DNA from: Candidatus Acidiferrales bacterium
Lineage (GTDB): Bacteria; Acidobacteriota; Terriglobia; Acidiferrales; UBA7541
Assembly (NCBI GenBank): GCA_030038535.1
Contig: JASHSV010000307.1
Span: forward strand, 33,389 to 97,388
Length of the DNA: 64,000 nucleotides
Direction: 5' to 3'
A program made the translations under genes and the position numbers. How positions within the stretch are numbered: position 1 is the stretch's first letter; each line of letters begins with the position of its first letter. The notes beneath the pieces were generated by a model that did no database searches, was not told the DNA's origin, and worked only from the letters and a program-made list of their open reading frames with translations. Shown in pieces: positions 34,003 to 43,288 of this stretch.

Positions 34003-35796
34003 CTAGTGTGAAGTCGCCGCGGCAGGGACTGCGTCGGGCTCCGCGTAGGTGATATAGGTCTGCGAGATGCGGTCGTGCCAGGTGAGGCCGAGCTCGTCCC
34101 AGGCCGACCAGAAAAACCCGAGCATGCCGGAAGCGGCGGAGAGCAGATAGCCGAACGCGCGCCAGGCCAGTTCGGTGGTCACCGGAGCCTGGCCGTCGAA
34201 GCAGACCACGCGCAGACCGCGCAGGACCATGCCCGGAGTTGCTCCGCCGACGACAGTGAAGAGGAGCACGTACTGCGCGTAAATCAGGAAGGCCGCCATG
34301 AGCGCCACGCCAGCGCCGGAGCGCGAAAGCGCAATCTCGCCGCCGGCCAGATGGAAGGCAAGAAAGAAGCCGGCGACGGTGATTCCCAGGAACGCGACGT
34401 CGAGAAAAGCGGCGCAACGCCGCTCGCGAAGATCGGCGACGGGCTGGAGCTCGACCTTGGGTTGGATCTCCACGTCGTTGGGAGAGAAATCGAAGACTGG
34501 CTGGGGGACGCGAATCTCGATGCGTTCCGTGGCGGTTCCAGGAAGAGGGCGCGAAGCGGTGCGCAGGGCGAAGCGGCGCTCGTTCGCTTCTTCCCCGTCA
34601 GCAGCTTCAATTGCGGGAGGGAACATGCCGCCGGGCAGAGCGGAAGATTCCGCAAGCGCAGCCGCGGCCGGCACTTCCTCGTCCGGAACCGGCGGAATCG
34701 TTTCCGCGCTGGAATCGAGCGAGCGCGCTTCCACGGCGGGGATGAACTCGGGTTCATCTTGCGGGGCAGGCTCTTCGTGGGCGAGTTCTGCGACGGGCGC
34801 GATTGCACTCTCTACTTCGGGAGCAGCGGCTGGCGCGTCCAAGCCCGAAGTCAGGGAACCGCACTCTTCCTCCTCCTCTTCGAGGGTGGGCGTCTCGTGC
34901 CAATACTCCGTGTCGATGCTGGGGATTGCGGCCAGCGGGGCGGCTTCCATCGCCGGCGGTTCCACAGCCGGTTCCACGGACTGCACCTCAGCTAGCTCAG
35001 CGGCGTCGGCATGTACTTCGAGAGTCGCAGAGTCGGCTAGGACAACGCCTGGTTCTGCAGCGATGGGGAGACCAGCGAAGGTTTCCGCCGGTACCTCCGT
35101 GGCGGATTCTGCGGGCGCCTCGACCGCGGCGCCGGCCGGGTCGGCGGCGCTCGAAACGCGCGAGGCAAGTTCGGTGATGTCTGCCGTGAGATCGTCGGTA
35201 AAATCAGCCTCCCCCGCCGGCTGGTAGCTTCGCAGACTTTCCGCGGTGTCCGGAAGCGACGGGGCGGGAGAGGCGGCAACGCTGGCGGCGGCATCGAGAG
35301 CGGCGGGAGCGACGGCAAACTCGGGGGGCGCCGGCGGGAGAGCCACGGAATCCGCGGCGGGTGCTTCCATTGCCGCTGGAGCGGCGGCCGCCGGCTGAGG
35401 AGCGGTTTGGACGGTCTCCCCTTTCGAATGAACGCGGAACTCGAGCACAGATTGGTTGGCGGCCCGCTGGCGTTCGCGGCGGCTGCGGTAGGATTCGAGG
35501 CGCTCCGAAACCTCCCGCCGCCACTCCGGCACTTCGGCCGGCGGCGTTTCCGCGTGGCCGGCAACCAACTGAGGCGCCTCCGTGGAAAGTGAGGCGCCTG
35601 CAGCGGCGGCCGCAGCGCGCACGCGTCCGTGGCGGCGCGATTCTATGGGCACAGCAGCAAGAACGGCGCGAATCCGCGCGGCGGCTTGCTTGCGTGAGTC
35701 GCTTGACGTCTCATCTGGATCGATGCCGACGTAGCCATCGCAGATGGCGGTAGGTTCGTCATGAATCAGACCGCACTTTAGGCAGGGTGTTTTCAC
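34003..35796 (-). CDS. RDD-family membrane protein with zinc-ribbon start and long disordered linker
   Basis: The product has 597 residues if read from the GTG at 35796. It opens KTPCLKCGLIHDEPTAICDG, a Cys-rich ribbon-like segment (CxxC then one more Cys). About 380 residues rich in Ala, Glu, Pro and Val follow, clearly disordered. The final 140 residues are the RDD domain (AAFLDVAFLGITVAGFFLAF, TPGMVLRGLRVV, AWDELGLTWHDRISQTYIT) with three membrane helices. RDD proteins are of uncertain function; some are linked to ion exchange. An upstream ATG at 35931 would add 45 residues of poor quality. The GTG choice leaves 247 bases to the divergent STAS gene. Confidence 0.78.
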   Translation of the reverse strand: MKTPCLKCGLIHDEPTAICDGYVGIDPDETSSDSRKQAAARIRAVLAAVPIESRRHGRVRAAAAAAGASLSTEAPQLVAGHAETPPAEVPEWRREVSERLESYRSRRERQRAANQSVLEFRVHSKGETVQTAPQPAAAAPAAMEAPAADSVALPPAPPEFAVAPAALDAAASVAASPAPSLPDTAESLRSYQPAGEADFTDDLTADITELASRVSSAADPAGAAVEAPAESATEVPAETFAGLPIAAEPGVVLADSATLEVHADAAELAEVQSVEPAVEPPAMEAAPLAAIPSIDTEYWHETPTLEEEEEECGSLTSGLDAPAAAPEVESAIAPVAELAHEEPAPQDEPEFIPAVEARSLDSSAETIPPVPDEEVPAAAALAESSALPGGMFPPAIEAADGEEANERRFALRTASRPLPGTATERIEIRVPQPVFDFSPNDVEIQPKVELQPVADLRERRCAAFLDVAFLGITVAGFFLAFHLAGGEIALSRSGAGVALMAAFLIYAQYVLLFTVVGGATPGMVLRGLRVVCFDGQAPVTTELAWRAFGYLLSAASGMLGFFWSAWDELGLTWHDRISQTYITYAEPDAVPAAATSH

Positions 35797-36043
35797 GGTC
35801 CAGTTTTTGCGCCGCGGAGTGGCCTCAAACCAGGGACCAGCGGGGAACGTTAGCACGCGTTGCGGCGGCGAGCGCACCGGGCTGCCCTTTGTGTCGCCAA
35901 AAGGACAACGGGGAGCTGTAGCGGAAGCCACTGCCGCCGGACGCGCTTCTTGTACATTTGCCCACCTTTGCGCCCACCTGTGTGTGGATTTGGGCTTGTT
36001 TGGCTTCGGTTTTGGTCGCGTGCTGTGTTACCGTACCTCGCCC

Positions 36044-36745
36044 ATGCCATTGGAACTAGCCAGCAAACCGATTGGAAGGGTGATGGTGATTCAGTGTCGT
36101 GGGCGAATCGCTCTGGGTGTGGAGACGCGCCTGCTGGAAGAGGAGGTGAACAGGGTAACGTTGGGAACCAAAAATGTGGTCCTGAACCTGACGGAGGCGG
36201 ACTTTGTCGACAGCGCGGGTCTGGGGCTGCTGGCGCGGATCCAGCGCTCGCTCAGGACCGACCGGGGCGACCTGAAGATCTGCGGATTGCGGGAGAGCAT
36301 TTCAAGGGTCTTCAAAATCACGCATCTGGACAAGGTCTTTGAACTCTACGAATCGGAGGAACAGGCGGTTGAGGCGTTCCGGCAGAGGGCCAGTTCCGTC
36401 GTCGAGCCAGCAAAGCATACCAAGCGAACGATTTTGTGCGTGGACGAGTCGAAAGATGTGCTGGCGTACCTCGGCGCGCTGCTGCGGCGATTGGGATATG
36501 AAGTGCTGACCACGCGGACGGCGTCTGATTTTGCGCGCTTTCTAAGGGCCACAGGACCGGACGCGGTTGTGGCCGGACCGGGAATGGGCGCGAATGCAGA
36601 GGTGAAGGAAGCACTGCGGCGGAATGGGGCCCAAGTGCCCGTGCTCCTGCTGCCCCCGGAGTTTTCGACGGCGGAAGCGGGAGAGGCCGCGAGTGAAGTC
36701 GCAGGCCGTGTGCAAGAGTTGTTCCGTGAGTCGCCGAGCCCGTGA
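36044..36745 (+). CDS. STAS domain fused to a degenerate receiver domain
   Basis: The product has 233 residues. Residues 1-115 are a STAS/anti-sigma-factor-antagonist domain: MVIQCRGRIALGVETRLLEE, KNVVLNLTEADFVDSAGLGL with the phosphorylatable Ser, and KICGLRESISRVFKITHLD. Residues 130-225 look like a response-regulator receiver (TILCVDESKDVLAYLGALLRR...GYEVLTTRTASD). The site expected to hold the phospho-accepting Asp reads PDAVVAGPGMG, with Gly or Ala in place of Asp. It therefore probably acts in a partner-switch (SpoIIAA-like) pathway through the STAS serine, with the receiver as a protein-binding module. Confidence 0.82.
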   Translation: MPLELASKPIGRVMVIQCRGRIALGVETRLLEEEVNRVTLGTKNVVLNLTEADFVDSAGLGLLARIQRSLRTDRGDLKICGLRESISRVFKITHLDKVFELYESEEQAVEAFRQRASSVVEPAKHTKRTILCVDESKDVLAYLGALLRRLGYEVLTTRTASDFARFLRATGPDAVVAGPGMGANAEVKEALRRNGAQVPVLLLPPEFSTAEAGEAASEVAGRVQELFRESPSP

Positions 36746-36896
36746 GAGGATTGCCAGTCAGGATCACGCTCCGGCGCGAGAAAAATGTTCGAGTCTTGCG
36801 GGACGCTCCAGGGTCCGGCGGCATCTTAGTTAACTCCGGGGAACGCGGGACGGGGAATCCAGCAGCTAGGCGCGAAGCCCGAAGAACAGGAAGGGA

Positions 36897-37829
36897 ATGA
36901 GAAAGAAAAAAACGGGAAAGCTGTGCCTTCCACTGGCCGCCGGCTGGCTGGTGCTGGTCGTTTCCTTCTCGACGCCAGCGCGGCAGGCCGAGCCCATGCC
37001 GACCAGCGAACAGACAGCGAGCGGAAATTCGCTGGCCCCTGAATGCCAGCCAGCGGAGGCAGACGAGCCGCAATCCCCGGGAAATGCGCCGGCACAGGCA
37101 CAACCGCAGAACGAGGCACAGCCGCAGACGCCGCCGCAGCCGCAACAGGGCGAGCAGAAGCCCGGCGAGACGGAGAAGAAGCAGGGAGAGCAGTTGGAGA
37201 ACGGAATCTCCCACGATCGGCTTTTTTATCTGTTGCCAAATTTTCTGACTCTGGAAAATGCGGCCAATGTGCCCCCACTTACGGCCTTGGAGAAATATAA
37301 GGCCGTGGCCAAGGGCACTTTTGATCCGGTTCAATTCGGATGGTACGCGGTCCTGGCCGGCTACGGCCAGGAGACCGACAGCTATGCGAGCTACGGCCAG
37401 GGGGCGCTGGGCTACGCAAGACGGTACGCCACCATATTTGGCGACACCACGATTGAGAACTTCATGGTGGGGGCGGTATTTCCGGCATTGCTGCGGCAGG
37501 ACCCGCGCTATTTCCAGATGGGCAAGGGCGGCTTCTGGCGGCGGACGTGGTATGCGATGACGCGCATCGTGGTGGAGCGGGGGGATTCGCGCAACGAGCA
37601 ATGGAACGCCTCGGAGTTCTTTGGGAGCGCGCTCGCCGCGGCGATTTCCACGTACAGCTATCACCCCAGCAGCCAACGGAACATCTCCAACGTGGGGAGC
37701 ACGTGGGGAACGCAGGTGGCGCTGGATGCGGTAGCTAATGAGATGAAGGAATTCTGGCCCGACATTCGGCGGCATTTCCACAAGAAAGACGCGACCGCGG
37801 CGGGGAATGGAAAGAGTCCGGGCGATTGA
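36897..37829 (+). CDS. Secreted hypothetical protein with Pro/Gln-rich linker
   Basis: The product has 310 residues. A signal peptide (about 1-30, RKKKTGKLCLPLAAGWLVLV) is followed by 70 residues rich in Gln, Pro, Glu and Ala, then a compact domain from about 105 (HDRLFYLLPNFLTLENA, PPLTALEKYKAVAKGTFDP, DPRYFQMGKGGFWRRTWYA). The short sequence blocks LPNFLT and DPRYF recur, to my recollection, in many acidobacterial secreted proteins of unknown function. The clusters of Tyr, Phe and Gly suggest an outer-membrane or surface location. It precedes lptD by 193 bases in the same direction. No enzyme motif is visible. Confidence 0.7.
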   Translation: MRKKKTGKLCLPLAAGWLVLVVSFSTPARQAEPMPTSEQTASGNSLAPECQPAEADEPQSPGNAPAQAQPQNEAQPQTPPQPQQGEQKPGETEKKQGEQLENGISHDRLFYLLPNFLTLENAANVPPLTALEKYKAVAKGTFDPVQFGWYAVLAGYGQETDSYASYGQGALGYARRYATIFGDTTIENFMVGAVFPALLRQDPRYFQMGKGGFWRRTWYAMTRIVVERGDSRNEQWNASEFFGSALAAAISTYSYHPSSQRNISNVGSTWGTQVALDAVANEMKEFWPDIRRHFHKKDATAAGNGKSPGD

Positions 37830-38022
37830 GGAATTCCGTGCCTTACGCGGCACCGAAACCAGGGAGAGTCCGCGCGTTGCGGGAGGCAAAACCGCGTGCT
37901 AGGCTCGCTTGCGTTGAATGAGGAACAGGCGGGGAAACTCCGTGCGGCGCATCGATAGCGCTGTCCCCTCCCACCAGCCGCACCAGGCATTCCAGGGCAT
38001 CGTGAAGATTCGATTCGGCGCC

Positions 38023-40263
38023 ATGCGCCGGCAGGCGGGAGCGTTGCTCGCCGCGTTGCTGGCTGGTGCGGTGGTGGCGCATGGAGGACAGGTCCGGCAG
38101 GCCAAGGCGCCGGGCAAGCAGGGACTGGTGCAACTGGAAGCGCAGCAGCAGCGGAAGGTAGGGAACACGTTTATCGCCGACGGGGACGTGGACATCCACT
38201 ATCAGTCGATGCGGTTGCGCGCCGATCACGCCGAATACAATTCGGACACCGGAGAGGCACGAGCGCGCGGCCACGTGCGCTTCGACAGCGACACGCAGAG
38301 CCTGGAAGCTACCGACGGAATCTACAACGTGCGCACCGGCCAGGGAACGTTCCACCACGTGCATGGGACGGTGCGTGCGGTGCGGATCACGAACAAGAAC
38401 GTGCTGGTGAGCCAGAACCCGTTCCTGGTTTCGGCGCGCGAGGCACGGCGTCTGAGCGATGAGAACTACGTGCTGTACAACGCCTGGGTGACCGTGTGCC
38501 CGGCGGACAGTCCCACGTGGAAGCTCTACACCCGCCGGGCTTACATCCGGATCAACAAGGACGCGCGGCTGCACTACGCAAATTTCCGGCTGCTCGGCAT
38601 GCCCATCCTGTTTCTGCCGTATGCGAGCGTGCCCGTGGGAGAGCACCTGCGGCAGTCGGGATTCCTGATTCCGGAGATCGGGCAATCCACGCTGAAGGGA
38701 TTCATTATCGGCGACGCGTTCTACTGGGCGCCGGTGACCTGGTTCGACTCGACGATCAACAGCGAGCTCTTCAGCCGGCGGGGCCCGGCGTTGTACGTGG
38801 ACCTGCGGGCGAAGCCGAGCGACAGTTTTTCGGCCTCGTATCACTTTTTCGGAGTGGACGACCGCGGCCTGCCCGGGGCCAACGGGGTGCGCGTGCCGCA
38901 AGGCGGGCACGAATCGCGCTTTCAAATGGATGCGGAGCTGCCGGAAGGCTGGCGGGCGGTGGCGGACTTGAATACGCTGACCTCGTTAACGTTCCGACTG
39001 GCCTTTGCGTCCACGTTTGCGGAAGCGGTGAACGCAGAAGTGGCCAGCACGGCATTTGTGACCAAGAATTTTGACGGGTTCAGCCTGAATTTCGGCGCGA
39101 ACGGCTACAAGAACTACTTCAGCGTCTCGCCGGAAACGTCCATCGAGCTGCGCACGGCGCCCGAAGTGCGCTTCGACTCGGTGGACATCGCGCCGTGGAA
39201 GTGGCCAGTATACGTGGGCATCGATACGTACGCGGATGCGGCGAGCCGGACGGACCCGACGCTTTCGACGCCGGACTTCGTCTCGCGGACGGAGATCGCG
39301 CCGCGAGTGACGCTGCCGCTGCGGTGGGGGCCGTGGATCGGGCTGACCACCACGTTTGCCGTGCGCGTGACGCGCTACGGCGACCAGGAGTCCGACGGCG
39401 CGGTGCTGAACAATTCGCTGGTGGAAAAGACCGCGGAGCTAACCGTGGACCTGAGGCCGCCCTCGTTCGACCGCGTGTTCGGTGACGGCGACTCGCGCTG
39501 GAAGCACGTGATCGAGCCGGATGTGACCTACACGTACGTCACCGGGATCACCGATTTCGCCGGCATCCTGCGATTCGACGAGAACGACACGCTGACGGAC
39601 ACGAATCAGGTGGAGTACTCGCTCACCCAGCGGCTGCTCCACGGCACTTCGGACAGCACCAGCGAGCTGCTGAGCTGGCGGCTCTCGCAGATTTATTATT
39701 TCGATCCCACGTTCGGCGGCGCTCTCGTGCCCGGGGCGCGAAACGTGTTCCAGGCGCTGGATTCGCTTTCGCCGTTCGCCTTCGCAGACGGCCGGAGGAA
39801 GTTTTCGCCGCTGACGAGCGAGCTGCGGCTCAGCCCGGGTGGCACCTATGAATTCGAGCTGATTCAGGATTACGACACGCAGAAGAACCAATTGCTGGCC
39901 ACCGGGACGCTGGTGAAAGTCAAACCGGGCCACGAGACCTTTTTCACGCTGTCCCATTTCCTGACTCACGGCGACACGATACTGCAGCCGCGGTCGAACC
40001 AGGTGCGCCTGCAGGCGGGCTACGGGGAGGTGAACCGCCCGGGATTCAATCTGATCACCGGGCTCAGCTACGATTTTATAAATCACTTCATCCAGAACCA
40101 GACGGTGGTGGCGAGCTACAACGGCTCGTGCTGCGGGCTGGCGTTTGAATACCGTCGGCTGGCGCTGGCCACGGTGCGGGACGAAAACCAGTTTCGTGTG
40201 TCGTTTCTGATTGCCAACATCGGAACCGCCGGAAACATCCGCCGGCAGGAGAAATTCTTCTGA
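38023..40263 (+). CDS. lptD: LPS-assembly outer-membrane protein LptD
   Basis: The product has 746 residues. A signal peptide (1-22) leads into the OstA-like beta-jellyroll: GDVDIHYQSMRLRADHAEYN, TGEARARGHVRFDSD, EATDGIYNV. The beta-barrel domain follows with the LptD pattern FRLLGMPILFLPYASVPVGE, RQSGFLIPEIGQSTLKGF and DAFYWAP. A run of amphipathic strands ends at ...RQEKFF with C-terminal Phe, typical for outer-membrane barrels. LptD inserts lipopolysaccharide in the outer leaflet with LptE, so the organism makes LPS or a similar lipid. The start chosen is the Met before the signal; a longer in-frame start at 37918 has no clear ribosome site. Confidence 0.92.
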   Translation: MRRQAGALLAALLAGAVVAHGGQVRQAKAPGKQGLVQLEAQQQRKVGNTFIADGDVDIHYQSMRLRADHAEYNSDTGEARARGHVRFDSDTQSLEATDGIYNVRTGQGTFHHVHGTVRAVRITNKNVLVSQNPFLVSAREARRLSDENYVLYNAWVTVCPADSPTWKLYTRRAYIRINKDARLHYANFRLLGMPILFLPYASVPVGEHLRQSGFLIPEIGQSTLKGFIIGDAFYWAPVTWFDSTINSELFSRRGPALYVDLRAKPSDSFSASYHFFGVDDRGLPGANGVRVPQGGHESRFQMDAELPEGWRAVADLNTLTSLTFRLAFASTFAEAVNAEVASTAFVTKNFDGFSLNFGANGYKNYFSVSPETSIELRTAPEVRFDSVDIAPWKWPVYVGIDTYADAASRTDPTLSTPDFVSRTEIAPRVTLPLRWGPWIGLTTTFAVRVTRYGDQESDGAVLNNSLVEKTAELTVDLRPPSFDRVFGDGDSRWKHVIEPDVTYTYVTGITDFAGILRFDENDTLTDTNQVEYSLTQRLLHGTSDSTSELLSWRLSQIYYFDPTFGGALVPGARNVFQALDSLSPFAFADGRRKFSPLTSELRLSPGGTYEFELIQDYDTQKNQLLATGTLVKVKPGHETFFTLSHFLTHGDTILQPRSNQVRLQAGYGEVNRPGFNLITGLSYDFINHFIQNQTVVASYNGSCCGLAFEYRRLALATVRDENQFRVSFLIANIGTAGNIRRQEKFF

Positions 40264-40343
40264 GCGGGCGGGCAGCCGAGGCGAGGAAAGAGGCCGAGGC
40301 GGGAGGGCCACGGCGGGCTTCTTCGAAGAGCGACGCGGCGTTT

Positions 40344-41705
40344 TTGCCGATCGAACGGCTGGCGGCGCTGGTGCGCGCGAAGCGGCTCTCGCCCGTCGAA
40401 TTGGTGCGCGTGTTCCTGGAGCGGATCGAACGGCTGAACCCGCGGCTGAATGCCTACATCACGGTGATGGCGGAAAGCGCGCTGGCGGATGCGCGTGCCG
40501 CGGAGCGGGAGATTGTGCGCGGGAAATGGCGCGGGCCACTCGACGGAATTCCCATCGCGGTGAAAGACAACATCTGGACGCGGGGCGTGCGGACGACCGC
40601 GGGCACGAAAATTCTGTCGAATTTCGTGCCAGAGCAGGACGCCACGGTGGTCGCGCGGCTTCGCGCTGCCGGGGCGGTTGTGATCGGGAAAACGCATCTG
40701 CACGAGTTCGCCTACGGAGTCACCAGCAACAACGTCCACTTCGGGCAGGCGCGCAATCCCTACGATCCTGCGCGCATTCCGGGAGGCTCGAGCGGAGGCA
40801 GCGCGATCGCGGTTGCCGCGGGGCTGTGCGCGGTGGCGGTGGGAACCGATACGGGGGGCTCGATCCGGATTCCCGCGGCGCTGTGCGGCGTTACAGGGTT
40901 CAAACCCACGTTTGGCGCGGTGCCCATGGATGGGATTGTGCCGCTGTGCGCGTCGCTCGATCACTGCGGGCCGATTGCGCGTACGGTGAACGACGCGCGG
41001 TTGTTGTACGAGGCGATGCGTGGAGGCCGGGGCGCGCGGACTGCGCACGCGCGTCCCGCGCGACGGCTGCGTCTCGGCTGGCCGGAGAATTACTTCTTCG
41101 AGCGGCTGGCGCCGGAGGTGAAGAGCGCGGTGGATGCCGCGGTGCGGGCGCTCGAAAAGCGCGGCGTGCGGATTACGCCGCTAAAACTGCCGCAGGTTGC
41201 GGCGGCGAATCGCGCGTCGCTTCCGATTGCCCTGGCGGAGGCGTATCAATACCACCGCGAAGCCGGATATTTTCCGGCGCGTGCGGCGGATTATTCGGAA
41301 GACGTTCGCGCGCGACTGGAGTGGGGCGCGGCGATCACCGCGGCGGATTATCTGGACGCGCGCGGCGTGGTCGGGCGGGCAACGCAGGAATTTCTGGAGT
41401 GCGCGCAGCGCGTGGATGCGCTCGTGGCGCCTACCGTGCCCGTTCCGGCGCCGCGCATCGGCGAGGAACGCATAAGGATCATGGGCGAGGAGGAGGAAGT
41501 GCGCGGCGCCCTGCTGCGATTGTGCCGGCCGGCAAATCTGTGGGGCGCGCCCGCCATCTCCATTCCCTGCGGCGCGACGACGGAGGGGCTGCCCATCGGA
41601 GTGCAATTGATCGGATTCGAGGGCCGCGAGGCCGCTTTGTGGCAGCTCGCGGAGCTCTACGAGAGCGCGACGGAATGGCACGACAGGCGGCCAGAGTTCG
41701 ATTGA
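40344..41705 (+). CDS. Amidase signature family hydrolase (GatA-like)
   Basis: The product has 453 residues. The amidase triad is complete: Lys in GIPIAVKDNIW, the cis-Ser in PGGSSGGSAIA, and the nucleophile Ser in GTDTGGSIRIPA. The helical start LAALVRAKRLSPVELVRVFL and the end WGAPAISIPCG, GLPIGVQLIG are typical. Members hydrolyse amides, and GatA is one. No gatB or gatC is present near it, so a stand-alone amidase is more likely than tRNA amidotransferase. The start is TTG at 40344, since no ATG or GTG fits; a start closer to the lptD stop is possible. It follows lptD by 80 bases. Confidence 0.88.
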   Translation: MPIERLAALVRAKRLSPVELVRVFLERIERLNPRLNAYITVMAESALADARAAEREIVRGKWRGPLDGIPIAVKDNIWTRGVRTTAGTKILSNFVPEQDATVVARLRAAGAVVIGKTHLHEFAYGVTSNNVHFGQARNPYDPARIPGGSSGGSAIAVAAGLCAVAVGTDTGGSIRIPAALCGVTGFKPTFGAVPMDGIVPLCASLDHCGPIARTVNDARLLYEAMRGGRGARTAHARPARRLRLGWPENYFFERLAPEVKSAVDAAVRALEKRGVRITPLKLPQVAAANRASLPIALAEAYQYHREAGYFPARAADYSEDVRARLEWGAAITAADYLDARGVVGRATQEFLECAQRVDALVAPTVPVPAPRIGEERIRIMGEEEEVRGALLRLCRPANLWGAPAISIPCGATTEGLPIGVQLIGFEGREAALWQLAELYESATEWHDRRPEFD

Positions 41706-41796
41706 AGCCGGAGAGACTTTCGAGGCATCCAATTCACAGGCTTGTTAGAATCGCAGATGGCGCGCGGTTCGACCGACGAAAAACGGGCACGCAATC

Positions 41797-42672
41797 ATGC
41801 AGACGGAAATGGAAATCACGTATCTGGGGGCGTTCGTTGCAGGATTGATATCGTTTCTTTCGCCGTGCGTGCTGCCGCTGGTGCCGGGCTATATCTCGAT
41901 GCTTTCGGGCATCGGAGTGGACCGGCTGCGGAAGGGCGAAGGGGCCCAGAGCACGCTGCTGTGGAGCGCGCTTTGCTTCGTGGTGGGTTTCTCCGCCGTG
42001 TTCGTTTCGCTGGGCGCAGGCGCCACGACGGTGGGGCAATTTCTTCGCGCGAACCGCGGCGCGCTGGCGCCGGTGGCGGGAGCGGTGATCGTGCTGTTTG
42101 GGCTGCACCTGGTGGGACTGCTCGTAAAAATCCCCATTCGGATCGGGCTGATTGCGGGCTGTGTGCTCGTTGTCGCGGGCTTCGCGCTCCTGGAACTCCA
42201 ACCCAGCGCGCGCGCCGGCCTGCAGCCGATCCAGCTTTTTTCCGCGTCCGTGATTTTTCTGGCCGGGCCGTATTTTTCCGGCCGGCTGACGCGCGACGTA
42301 CATCTGCGCAACGTGGGCGGGCAGCCGGGAATGGTGGGGGCGTTCCTGCTGGGGTTCGCCTTCGCCTTCGGATGGACGCCGTGCATCGGGCCGATTCTGG
42401 GGACCGTGCTGGTGATTGCGGGCGCGCAGGAAACCAAGATGCAGGGCGTGCTGCTGCTGCTGGCCTATTCGGCGGGGCTGGCTATCCCGTTCCTGGTGAC
42501 CGCGCTGGGGGTGAGCCAGTTCATGGATTTCTACCAGCGCTTCCGGAAGCACCTGCACGCGGTGGAAGTGCTGAGCGGGGTTCTGCTGCTCGTGGTGGGC
42601 TCGCTGATTTTCACGAATCACTTCACGTGGTTGTCGGGTAAACTCGGATTTTTGCAGCAATTCGCGCGCTGA
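41797..42672 (+). CDS. ccdA: CcdA-type thiol-disulfide electron carrier
   Basis: The product has 291 residues and about eight hydrophobic segments, of which six would form the core. The redox-active cysteines are visible in FLSPCVLPLVPGY and FAFGWTPCIGPIL, the pair that carries electrons across the membrane. CcdA is the membrane part of the DsbD family. It takes electrons from cytoplasmic thioredoxin and passes them to periplasmic partners. The downstream tlpA and DsbD-alpha-like genes are likely those partners. It is spaced 15 bases from tlpA and is clearly in the same operon. Confidence 0.94.
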   Translation: MQTEMEITYLGAFVAGLISFLSPCVLPLVPGYISMLSGIGVDRLRKGEGAQSTLLWSALCFVVGFSAVFVSLGAGATTVGQFLRANRGALAPVAGAVIVLFGLHLVGLLVKIPIRIGLIAGCVLVVAGFALLELQPSARAGLQPIQLFSASVIFLAGPYFSGRLTRDVHLRNVGGQPGMVGAFLLGFAFAFGWTPCIGPILGTVLVIAGAQETKMQGVLLLLAYSAGLAIPFLVTALGVSQFMDFYQRFRKHLHAVEVLSGVLLLVVGSLIFTNHFTWLSGKLGFLQQFAR

Positions 42673-42687
42673 AAACGGAAGGAAGCC

Positions 42688-43278
42688 ATGAAAAAGGGAA
42701 GCTGGTTGCTGGTCGCGGTGGCGCTGGTGGCCGCGCTGGCGGTGGTTGTGCAGCGCACGCAACGCAGCGCCGCGGGCGCCTCTCACGCGCAGAACACGGC
42801 GCCGGTGACGAAACTTTCCACCGCCGGGATGCAGTCGGCGCCCGACCTAGTGCTGAAAGACCTGAACGACAAGCAGGTGAGCCTGAAGGATTACGCCGGT
42901 AAAGTGGTGCTGGTAAACTTCTGGGCCACCTGGTGCGATCCCTGCCGCGCGGAAATTCCGTGGCTGATCGAGCTGCGCAATAAGTACAACGGGCAAGGGT
43001 TCGAGGTGCTGGGCGTCTCCATGGACGACGAGGGCAAGAAAGTGGTGCAACCGTTTGTGGAGAAGGAGAAGTTCGACGTCAACGGCCAGAAATTGGGGAT
43101 GAGTTATCCCATCCTGATCGGAGATTCGGACGCGGCGGACAAATTTCTGGGCGGAATCGGCGGAATTGTGGGGCTGCCGACTTCGGTGCTCATCTCGCGC
43201 GACGGCAAGCGGGTGAAGAACACGATCGGCCCGGTGGACCCGGAAAAGCTCGAGCGCGACATCCAGAGCCTGCTTTGA
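42688..43278 (+). CDS. TlpA/ResA-like membrane-anchored thioredoxin
   Basis: The product has 196 residues. An uncleaved or cleaved N-terminal hydrophobic segment (5-22) precedes a thioredoxin fold: DLVLKDLNDKQVSLKDYAGK, VNFWATWCDPCRAEIPW with C83 and C86, GVSMDDEGKK, and the cis-Pro in GIVGLPTSVLI. It is an extracytoplasmic disulfide reductase. It lies directly between ccdA and the frataxin-like gene, so it probably receives electrons from CcdA for cytochrome c maturation or general reduction. The ribosome site GGAAGGAAG lies 6 bases before the ATG. Confidence 0.94.
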   Translation: MKKGSWLLVAVALVAALAVVVQRTQRSAAGASHAQNTAPVTKLSTAGMQSAPDLVLKDLNDKQVSLKDYAGKVVLVNFWATWCDPCRAEIPWLIELRNKYNGQGFEVLGVSMDDEGKKVVQPFVEKEKFDVNGQKLGMSYPILIGDSDAADKFLGGIGGIVGLPTSVLISRDGKRVKNTIGPVDPEKLERDIQSLL

Positions 43279-43288
43279 GGCGACGGCC

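Noticed and set aside
33689-34417. Reverse-strand frame of 242 codons in the gap before the RDD gene.
   Set aside because: Half of it overlaps the RDD coding region in another frame, and the remainder is Arg/Pro/Ser-rich without any motif.
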